Assembly: GCA_016784735.1 (NCBI GenBank)
Contig: JADHUC010000064.1
Coordinates: 1-42,745 of the forward strand
Direction of reading: 5' to 3'
DNA: 42,745 nucleotides
From: Pirellulaceae bacterium
GTDB lineage: Bacteria > Planctomycetota > Planctomycetia > Pirellulales > Pirellulaceae
In this document: positions 16,295-22,582 of the stretch, in pieces
Position numbering within the stretch: position 1 is the first letter of the stretch
Layout of the letters: every line of letters begins with the position of its first letter
Notes under the pieces: generated by a model
Told to the model about the DNA's origin: nothing
The model's database searches: none
What the model saw: only the letters and a program-made list of their open reading frames with translations
Translations under genes and position numbers: made by a program

Positions 16295-17850
16295 ACAGGT
16301 TCAAGATAGCGCGAGGCCATCGGATACTGCTCGTAGCCGCCGTCACTGCCTCGATCGTCACGGTGTCATGCGTGAAGTGGCTGCGCCGCGTACCGAATCT
16401 GCGCGACGCGTTGGTTGTGGCAGCCTTGCCCCGGATTCGACCAGACTACGCTGGAGTCACCGTTCCCGCCAATATCGCGCCGCTGAACTTCTTGATCGAC
16501 GAAGAAGGCGATCGCTTCTTCACCGAGTTAAGTTCCAGTGTCGGCGATTCGATCAAGATCGCTTCCAACTCCCCTGACGTAGTGATTCCTCAAGAGCCAT
16601 GGCGACGACTCTTGGCGACGAATCGTGGAGAGAAGTTGCGCATCAACGTCTTCGTCGAGAAATCTGGGCAGTGGCACAAATACGCTGCGATCACTAACCG
16701 AATTGCCGAGGAAGATATCGATGCGTATCTGGCGTATCGCTTGATTGAACCGGTCCATCAGATGTGGCGAGACGTAACCATCCAACAACGTGAGTTGGCG
16801 ACCTACCAGGAGTCGAACGTGTTGGACGGGATGTCCTTGGAAAAAGGCTGCATCAATTGCCACAGCTTCGCCAACAACGATCCTAATCGCATGTCAATCG
16901 GAATGCGTAGCCGGAAGTACGGCGTCGCCACCCTTGTTGCGGATCGCGGCGCGGCAAAGAAGGTAGGAACGAAGTTCGGCTACACAGCATGGCACCCCAG
17001 CGGCCGCTTGGCGGTCTACTCCATGAACAAGAGTTGGCAGTTCTTTCACACGGCTGGTGCCGAAGTCCGCGACGTGATCGATATGGACTCGGCCTTGGCA
17101 TATTACGTCGTGGAGAACGAGAGTGTGGCCAAAGTGCCGGCTGCCTCCGACAAGCTGCGTCTGGAGACCTATCCTACCTGGTCTCCCGACGGCCGTTGGC
17201 TCTACTTTTGTAGCGCACCGATGCTGTGGCCCGCCAAGGATGCCGAGCTGCCGACACGCTACAAGGAGGTCCGGTACGACCTGATGCGTGTCAGCTACGA
17301 CCTGACAACTGGCCAGTGGGGAGATCCTGAGACGGTGCTCTCAGCCGAGGAAACGGGAATGAGCATCTTGCTGCCGCGGATCTCGCCTGACGGTCGGTTT
17401 CTGCTGTTCTGCATGTGCCGCTACGGGTGTTTCCCGATTTATCAACCATCGAGTGATCTCTACATGATGGACTTGTCCGCTGGTGAATACCGCCGACTCG
17501 AGATCAACAGCGAATTCTCAGAGTCATGGCATTCCTGGTCGAGCAACTCGCGGTGGATCGCCTTCAGCAGCAAGCGTCAGGGAGGGCTGTTCACTCGGTG
17601 CTTTCTTAGCTTCGTGGACGAGAACGGAGTGGCGCACAAGCCGTTCATGCTGCCTCAAAAGGACGCGCGGTTTTACGACTCGTTCTTGAAGACGGTGAGC
17701 GTGCCAGAGTTGATCAACGGGCCGGTGCCGATCTCGGCAAAGACACTGTCTCGCGTTGCCCGATCCGATCAAGCGATCACCGTGGACGGGATCACCGGCG
17801 CTTCCAAACCGGCTGGCGCGTCCGAGCCGTGGCAACCGACCAGGGAATAG
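16291..17850 (+). CDS. TolB/PD40-repeat protein with one c-type haem motif
   Basis: 519 residues, starting at a GTG that overlaps the upstream stop. The N-terminus is a signal with a possible lipobox TVSC (Cys27). A single CxxCH motif, CINCH, lies at residues 187-191 (KGCINCHSF), so a covalently bound haem is expected if it is exported. Four PD40/WD40-like propeller strands follow: TAWHPSGRLAVYS (about 232), TYPTWSPDGRWLYFCS (about 291), LLPRISPDGRFLLFC (about 363) and SWHSWSSNSRWIAFSS (about 413). The PDG(R/K) signature is typical of TolB-like propellers. The single haem suggests electron transfer or redox sensing rather than a multihaem conduit. Coupling to the membrane protein upstream suggests they form one complex. 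No axial Met can be assigned with confidence. Confidence 0.82.
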   Translation: MNRFKIARGHRILLVAAVTASIVTVSCVKWLRRVPNLRDALVVAALPRIRPDYAGVTVPANIAPLNFLIDEEGDRFFTELSSSVGDSIKIASNSPDVVIPQEPWRRLLATNRGEKLRINVFVEKSGQWHKYAAITNRIAEEDIDAYLAYRLIEPVHQMWRDVTIQQRELATYQESNVLDGMSLEKGCINCHSFANNDPNRMSIGMRSRKYGVATLVADRGAAKKVGTKFGYTAWHPSGRLAVYSMNKSWQFFHTAGAEVRDVIDMDSALAYYVVENESVAKVPAASDKLRLETYPTWSPDGRWLYFCSAPMLWPAKDAELPTRYKEVRYDLMRVSYDLTTGQWGDPETVLSAEETGMSILLPRISPDGRFLLFCMCRYGCFPIYQPSSDLYMMDLSAGEYRRLEINSEFSESWHSWSSNSRWIAFSSKRQGGLFTRCFLSFVDENGVAHKPFMLPQKDARFYDSFLKTVSVPELINGPVPISAKTLSRVARSDQAITVDGITGASKPAGASEPWQPTRE

Positions 17851-18225
17851 GGAACGGCGATAAACATCCCATTTTCGAGATCAATGTGACCGCTTGTTTG
17901 ATCGGCCCAACAAGGAACAATGCACGGTGGTGGCACACGGCGAGCGCCGTTCGGCGAACTGCGGCTTATTCGCATGACACGGATCAACTGTTCGCCGTGT
18001 GGAACCAGTTTCTCATCATCATGCCAAGACAACACGACCGCTGCTGGCGTCGCGCGCCGTCTGGTAAGATGTACCGCACGTGGCCAAGGCTGTCCGGTTC
18101 GGTAGGTCCCGCTTGCCGAGCGGGACCTGGACAAGTGCGAAGGCTGGCAACAGAAGGTCCCGCTCGGCAAGCGGGACCTACCGACGGTATGGCAGCCGTC
18201 TGACCCGAATTGTGCTCGGACCATC
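17851..18225. other. Intergenic region with REP pair and smaller palindromes
   Basis: No gene seen. A 10-bp perfect inverted repeat (CACACGGCGA, 17934-17943 with 17992-18001) encloses the small palindrome CGCCGTTCGGCG (17945-17956), perhaps a decayed element. The strong REP pair at 18100-18183 follows, 43 nt before chrA. I see no obvious terminator with a T-run after the PD40 gene. Confidence 0.5.
18100..18183. repeat. BIME-like element: GTAG-headed GGTCCCGCTTGCCGAGCGG pair
   Basis: Perfect 29-bp inverted repeat, 18100-18128 against 18155-18183, with a 26-nt loop. Each arm contains GTAG followed by a hairpin (AGGTCCCGCT-TGCCG-AGCGGGACCT), with heads facing outward. A single related unit is at 42173-42199. 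No T-run follows, so it is not a standard terminator, although so stable a hairpin before chrA could still affect transcripts. Confidence 0.87.
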
Positions 18226-19479
18226 ATGCGTTCTCGACTCGTAGAAATCGGCCGGCTCTTTTTGAAGATCGGAACCATCGGCTTCGGTGGGCCGGCAACG
18301 TTCTATGCGCTGATGGAAGACGAAACGGTCCAGCGGCGTGGATGGCTCACTCGTCAGCATTTCGTCGACTTGCTCGGTGCCACCAACCTGATCCCTGGAC
18401 CAAATGCCACCGAAATGGCCATGCACATAGGTTATGTGCGTGGCGGAGCCATGGGCCTGATTGTGGCTGGATTCGGTTTTATCTTCCCCGCGGCATTGGT
18501 GACTGCGGCTTTCGCCTGGCTGTACGTGCAGTACGGTCAACTGCCGCACATCGCACCTGTGATCGCCGGCATCAAGCCAGCCGTGTTGGCCATCATTTTC
18601 ACAGCCGGTTGGCGTTTGGGGAAGAAAGCGATCAACGGGTGGATTGTAGGTTTCGTGGCAGCGGCAGTGGTCGTTGCCTCGATGTGCGGTGCGCGCGAGG
18701 TGCCGGCGCTATTTTGCGCCAGTTTGATTGGCACGGCGTGGCTGCTTCTGGCCCGACGATCGAGTAACGGTGACGGAAAATCCATCGGGGGAATGCTAGC
18801 CGCGGCTGCCGTGGGCGGCGGCGCGGCCGGCACGGCGCGTGCTACGTACGCCGCCCCGCTCGCCACGCTGGCGGCCGCTTCTACAGTGACCGGCAGTGCA
18901 GTGTCTCTGTTGAAGATCGGGCTGTTCTTCCTGAAAGTCGGTGCGGTTCTGTACGGTACCGGATATGTATTGTTCGCCTATCTGCACGGCGGACTGGTGG
19001 ATCAGTACGGTTGGCTGACCGAGGACCAACTGCTGGACGCCATTGCCATCGGCCAATTCACCCCCGGGCCGATTGTGTCCACGGCAACGTTCATCGGGTA
19101 CGTCCTGATGGCCGGCGACGACGGCAATCACATGCTCGGAATGGCCGGTGCCGCCGTCGCTACCGCCGGTATCTTCCTGCCATCGTTTGTATTGGTCGCG
19201 ATCACCAATCCCATCATTCCCAAGCTGAGGAAGAGCCGCTGGACGGCGGCTTTTCTGGATGCGGTGAATGCCGCATCGATGGGCTTGATGGCCGCGGTGA
19301 CAATCAAGCTGGCATGGCGGATCTTCTTTCCCAAGAGCGAGTTGCTCTCGCCAAACTGGCAGGCCCTCGTTATCGCGATCCTCGCAGGAGCTGTCCTGTT
19401 ACGGTGGCGAGTCAGCGCCGTGTGGCTGGTACTGGGCGGTGCCGCCGCCGGCGCGCTGTTCTGGCTCGTGGGTTGGTAG
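18226..19479 (+). CDS. chrA: Chromate transporter, two-domain ChrA (CHR family)
   Basis: 417 residues, the usual length of long-chain CHR proteins. Two homologous membrane halves are visible. The first has FLKIGTIGFGGPATFYALME and LLGATNLIPGPNATEMAMHIG. The second has FFLKVGAVLYGTGYVLFAYL and AIAIGQFTPGPIVSTATFIG. The FGGP and PGP motifs are the family hallmarks. Members export chromate, often in exchange with sulfate-related anions, but many environmental homologues have not been tested. About ten membrane segments can be drawn, with an Ala/Gly-rich linker near residues 185-225. It stands alone, with a REP pair upstream and a terminator at 19524-19557. No chrB-type regulator is adjacent. Confidence 0.93.
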   Translation: MRSRLVEIGRLFLKIGTIGFGGPATFYALMEDETVQRRGWLTRQHFVDLLGATNLIPGPNATEMAMHIGYVRGGAMGLIVAGFGFIFPAALVTAAFAWLYVQYGQLPHIAPVIAGIKPAVLAIIFTAGWRLGKKAINGWIVGFVAAAVVVASMCGAREVPALFCASLIGTAWLLLARRSSNGDGKSIGGMLAAAAVGGGAAGTARATYAAPLATLAAASTVTGSAVSLLKIGLFFLKVGAVLYGTGYVLFAYLHGGLVDQYGWLTEDQLLDAIAIGQFTPGPIVSTATFIGYVLMAGDDGNHMLGMAGAAVATAGIFLPSFVLVAITNPIIPKLRKSRWTAAFLDAVNAASMGLMAAVTIKLAWRIFFPKSELLSPNWQALVIAILAGAVLLRWRVSAVWLVLGGAAAGALFWLVGW

Positions 19480-19829
19480 CGGTAAGTACCCGCTCACAAG
19501 TTTTCGAACATCTGGCGATGGCTAGAAACCCGGCTCTTTCGGAAAAGCCGGGTTTCTTCTTGGTCAAAAACCTTCTGATCCGGCACTTACCAGGCTTCCC
19601 GGAATTTCGTGAAGAAAAAACTTGGAGTCCGCGCAGAATCATTCTGCAGACCGGGTAACTACCACTGAACGGACACACGGAAGCAAGAAAACGACGGCAA
19701 GGAGGCCGACACACTGGCACCACCCAAAACCCGCTTTTTCGTCCAAGGAGCAGAACGATGACCAACTTGACTCGATCCAATGTCGCCCCCACCGCCCCCA
19801 CCCAACAGCTCAGGAAAGGAAGAGAAACG
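19480..19829. other. Intergenic region between chrA and the small secreted protein
   Basis: It holds the chrA terminator (19524-19557) and a short palindrome GCAGAATCATTCTGC (19633-19647). The palindrome shares its GCAGAAT/ATTCTGC core with the inverted repeat at 22043-22098. Near 19744 there is a strong Shine-Dalgarno (AAGGAG) before an in-frame ATG at 19758, discussed under the next gene. Confidence 0.5.
19524..19557 (+). terminator. Rho-independent terminator after chrA
   Basis: A stem of about 13 bp (AGAAACCCGGCT with AGCCGGGTTTCT) has a short loop and is followed by TTCTTCTT. It lies 45 nt past the chrA stop codon. The symmetric A/T flanks mean it could also act on the minus strand. Confidence 0.8.
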
Positions 19830-20165
19830 ATGAAAAGTATCACGCTCAAGTCCCTGGTCGCCGTACCCGCAATCGTGTTTGTGTTGGCTGCTTCGTCCGT
19901 GGCAACGGCCGTTGACGGCCCCTTCGAGGGAGCGGCCAACGGTCCGATCTGCCAGCATTCGGTGCAAGGCATCGACTACGTCTGGCCATACACTCTGGCG
20001 GATGCGGAAACGAAGGCCGTCGCCAATCTGAATGCCTGGAAGAACCAACACCCGAATTGTTACGTCATTTCCGAGGTCAAGACGTTCGATTGGGTCATGG
20101 TCGTCACGCAAATGCGGCCACGGTGCACGATTACGATTACGTTTGAAGTATGGCCCTGGAACTGA
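19830..20165 (+). CDS. Small secreted protein of unknown family
   Basis: 111 residues from ATG 19830, which has GGAAGAG upstream. The signal peptide is MKSITLKSLVAVPAIVFVLA with likely cleavage after VATA. The mature part of about 85 residues contains three cysteines (GPICQH, PNCYVI, PRCTIT), aromatic residues and an alternating beta pattern at the end (TFDWVMVVTQMRPRCTITIT). I do not recognise the family. An in-frame ATG at 19758 with a strong AAGGAG would add 24 residues before the signal; both starts have convincing ribosome binding sites. It is monocistronic, ending at a terminator and convergent with the phosphatase gene. Confidence 0.75.
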   Translation: MKSITLKSLVAVPAIVFVLAASSVATAVDGPFEGAANGPICQHSVQGIDYVWPYTLADAETKAVANLNAWKNQHPNCYVISEVKTFDWVMVVTQMRPRCTITITFEVWPWN

Positions 20166-20198
20166 CCGCCACCCCAAAGCGTCGTCCTCTTTGAACGC

Positions 20199-20230
20199 AG
20201 CCCCGAGGGTAATCTCGGGGCTCGCTTTTT
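20199..20230 (+). terminator. Rho-independent terminator after the small secreted protein
   Basis: A 9-bp GC-rich stem (AGCCCCGAG 20199-20207 with 20214-20222) and a 6-nt loop are followed by CGCTTTTT. It lies 34 nt past the stop codon, between two convergent genes. Confidence 0.85.
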
Positions 20231-20271
20231 GCGCTTCCGCTCCGGATGGTCCAGCCTCGATAGAGCCTCGC

Positions 20272-21942
20272 TCAACAGCGGTGCACGCACACGAGGCACA
20301 TGTCGTCGAACTGGCTTCGTCCGCCCATGAACCGTTGGACGTCAGCCACCACGTATCGTCCGAGTTGCTCGGCTCCTGTCCCCTCGGCGGCGGCCACAGT
20401 CTGTCTCAGCCGTGAGAGGCCGTAAAAACGGTTCTCGCGATCCATGGCATCCGTAAAGCCATCGGAAAACAAGGTCAGCGACTCGCCGCTTTTCATTCGA
20501 AATGTCGACACTCCGTAAGTCGCCTCCGAATCGACGCCCAAAGGAAAACCCTTGGACTCGGTACCTGGAAACTCGACGTCCCCGTTTCGGCGACGAAGAC
20601 ACGGTTCGTAGTGTCCGGCGTTGAGAACGGCGACTTCGTCCGATCGGGGATCAATGACAACCATCACAAGAGTCACGAAGGTGACTTCGCAATCGCTGTC
20701 GATCAGTCGCGATCCGACAACGCTGATCGCATCGCCGAGACAAGATCTGCCAACCAGCGAAGATTTCAGTTCCCCGGAGACGATCGTTATCAGCAGTGCG
20801 GCGGAGATTCCCTTTCCGGCGGCGTCGGCAACAACGACGGCGCAACGTCCGTCCGGCAGCGCCAAGTAATCGTAGTAGTCGCCGCCGACTTGATACGCGG
20901 CGTTATAGAAATGGTAGAACTCGTATCCTTGGACATCCGGCTGTCTTCGCGGCAACAGGCTCTCTTGGATCTGGCGTGCTACGGCCAAGTCGCGTTCCAG
21001 AGTCTGTTGTCGCACGACCTGCTCATGCAGATTGGAATATTGAAGAGCCACGGAGACCAGACCCGAAACCGCCACCAGGATCTCCAAGTCTTCGTGCTCG
21101 AAGTAACGTCTGCCATCTGCTGTGTCCACCTGAAGGATCCCCAGAGCCGATCCATCCGGACCCAGCAGCGGTGCGCACATCACACTGCGGATTGGCGATT
21201 GCTGGACACTTTCACTGCCATCAAACCGCACGTCACTCTTGGCGTCTTTCGATCGAATGGCTGTCTTGGTGCTCATCACGTCGTCGGCGATAGTACGACT
21301 CACGCAGACCACGTCTCGCTGGTCTTCGTCCCGGTGCAGTACTGCTGCCGGAATTGGGCGTCCGCCGTCCGGATGTTTCAGGCCGATGAAACCGCGGTCG
21401 GCCTGCGTGAAAACGGAAAGCAGGGCCTGCAAGACCTCGTGCAGGACAGCGTCTAACTCAAGCGATCCACCCAGCTTCGAGAGCATGTCCAGCAGCGACT
21501 GCAATCTGACGTCGGCCGACGCCAATGTGCCCCTGCTGGAATCCGACAGGTCGATTCTTGAGTCGATTCTCGAGCTGCTTGCATCTTCAAAAAAATGCGT
21601 CAACTCCGCGGCGTCCGAGCCGACGGCCGTTTGGCGAATCGGCTCCGATTCACAGAATACGAGCTCTAGGTCGCCGATGGATAAGCGATCACCGTCGTGC
21701 AGCCTCACTGCGTCGGCGATCAAAGTGCCGTTCAGGAACGTCCCGTTGTTACTGTGCAAGTCTGCGACCACGAAGAAGTCGTCGATCTTCGATATTTCGG
21801 CATGGTTCCGACTGACGACTAAGTCGGTGCTGACGACGTCGAAAATCGGGGAAGCCTGATTGCGGCCTACGGGGCAAGACGGCTCGTGCACGGGAAACAC
21901 TCGCCCGTGGGCGCGATCGGAAATAGCCTTCAAGACTGCCAT
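20272..21942 (-). CDS. FHA-GAF-PP2C (RsbU/SpoIIE-type) serine phosphatase
   Basis: 556 residues from ATG 21942 (a longer frame starts at 21981). An N-terminal FHA domain occupies residues 5-95, with GR (PVGRNQ), VSRNHAEI and LHSNNGTFLNG, the phosphothreonine-binding core. A GAF domain spans about 150-310 (LLDMLSKLGGSLELDAVLHE, then APLLGPDGSALGILQVDTAD). A short helical linker (RDLAVARQIQESLLPRRQPD) precedes the PP2C/SpoIIE phosphatase domain (about 335-556), which keeps metal-ligand motifs GGDYYDY, VVADAAGKG and LFSDGFTDA. It is cytoplasmic, with no membrane segment. Such enzymes dephosphorylate anti-sigma-factor antagonists in partner-switching or act in general stress control. No anti-anti-sigma or kinase gene is adjacent, so its target is unknown. 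Confidence 0.93.
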   Translation of the reverse strand: MAVLKAISDRAHGRVFPVHEPSCPVGRNQASPIFDVVSTDLVVSRNHAEISKIDDFFVVADLHSNNGTFLNGTLIADAVRLHDGDRLSIGDLELVFCESEPIRQTAVGSDAAELTHFFEDASSSRIDSRIDLSDSSRGTLASADVRLQSLLDMLSKLGGSLELDAVLHEVLQALLSVFTQADRGFIGLKHPDGGRPIPAAVLHRDEDQRDVVCVSRTIADDVMSTKTAIRSKDAKSDVRFDGSESVQQSPIRSVMCAPLLGPDGSALGILQVDTADGRRYFEHEDLEILVAVSGLVSVALQYSNLHEQVVRQQTLERDLAVARQIQESLLPRRQPDVQGYEFYHFYNAAYQVGGDYYDYLALPDGRCAVVVADAAGKGISAALLITIVSGELKSSLVGRSCLGDAISVVGSRLIDSDCEVTFVTLVMVVIDPRSDEVAVLNAGHYEPCLRRRNGDVEFPGTESKGFPLGVDSEATYGVSTFRMKSGESLTLFSDGFTDAMDRENRFYGLSRLRQTVAAAEGTGAEQLGRYVVADVQRFMGGRSQFDDMCLVCVHRC

Positions 21943-22042
21943 GAGTCCACACCCCCGTGCTTTCCGAAACGCTACCTGCACATATCACGCCACGATTGCT
22001 CGCCAAGAGCAAAACGCTGCATCGTCGCAGCCAAAGAGGTCC

Positions 22043-22098
22043 GCAGAATGATCCAGGCAGAATTATAACACGGCGGAAGTCATTCTCCATCATTCTGC
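22043..22098. repeat. GCAGAATGAT inverted repeat
   Basis: GCAGAATGAT at 22043-22052 is the exact reverse complement of 22089-22098, and a further ATGATTCTGC follows at 22103-22112. The same core forms the compact palindrome at 19633-19647. This suggests a small dispersed repeat family; there is no sign of a terminator. Confidence 0.6.
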
Positions 22099-22208
22099 CC
22101 CCATGATTCTGCAAATCCTTTGTCCGTCGTTACTGCCCCCGCCAGCTCGTCTGGCAGGTGGACTAGTTTGGCAGGCGAGACCATAGTCTCTCCGCAACCG
22201 AAACAACC

Positions 22209-22229
22209 CCTGCCGCCTCGTGCGGCAGG
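22209..22229. repeat. CTGCCGCCTCGTGCGGCAG hairpin, possible single REP unit
   Basis: A 7-8 bp stem (CCTGCCGC with GCGGCAGG) encloses a short loop. A similar but imperfect unit (CGCCAG-CTCGT-CTGGCAGG) lies about 70 bp upstream at 22140-22158, and both are followed by TGRA/TGGA-type tails. They look like two members of one family in direct orientation. Confidence 0.55.
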
Positions 22230-22507
22230 TGAAGCAGTTCGCTTGCGGCGGCGCGTGTTGTGGTGACAGATGCACTTCACGGATTGCTGTCGGATGCGCC
22301 TGATGCGCAGTGGCCAATCGGTTCGCGGCCTGAGACAATCATCGTTACATCTGGGCTGATATAGGACCATCCCTTCGGGATTCCTGCTGGTAAACAACTC
22401 GTGGAGGATCACGCCGAAGAACGCGTTACTTCCAGAAGCACGACCGACGGAACAACACGGGAACGCCACTGAAGCCCGCGCTACGAACCTCCGCTGCAAA
22501 TGAAACA

Positions 22508-22545
22508 GAAGCCCGGCTCTGCGAAAGCGGGCCGGGCTTCTTGTT
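22508..22545 (-). terminator. Terminator after the 704-residue secreted protein gene
   Basis: Stem GAAGCCCGGC (22508-22517) with GCCGGGCTTC (22531-22540), flanked by T-rich DNA on both strands (TTGTTT on plus, TGTTTC on minus). It sits 43 nt past the minus-strand stop codon at 22583. Confidence 0.72.
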
Positions 22546-22582
22546 TGCGTATCAGTCAGATTCGCATGTTAGCGAATCTTCG

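Larger units (their letters stand above)
21943..22582. other. 640-bp intergenic region rich in short palindromes
   Basis: No convincing gene; a 139-codon minus frame (22080-22499) is Cys/Arg-rich, covers the palindromes and is rejected. Visible items are TTGCTC/GAGCAA (21996-22012), GCAGAATGAT/ATCATTCTGC (22043-22098), CGCCAGCTCGTCTGGCAGG (about 22140-22158) and CCTGCCGCCTCGTGCGGCAGG-type hairpins (about 22209-22229). The tract 22355-22385 reads in reverse as CCCGAAGGGATGG then CAGCCCAG, resembling a dispersed planctomycete motif I recall. A terminator lies at 22508-22540. Confidence 0.5.

Noticed and set aside
18100..18183. Hairpin before chrA as a riboswitch or attenuator
   Set aside because: The sequence recurs as a single unit at 42173-42199 beside unrelated genes and has no T-run, so a mobile REP-type repeat explains it better.
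22080..22499. 139-codon minus-strand frame in the long intergenic gap
   Set aside because: Rich in Cys and Arg, runs through several palindromes and lacks a Shine-Dalgarno; it reads as translated repeat DNA.
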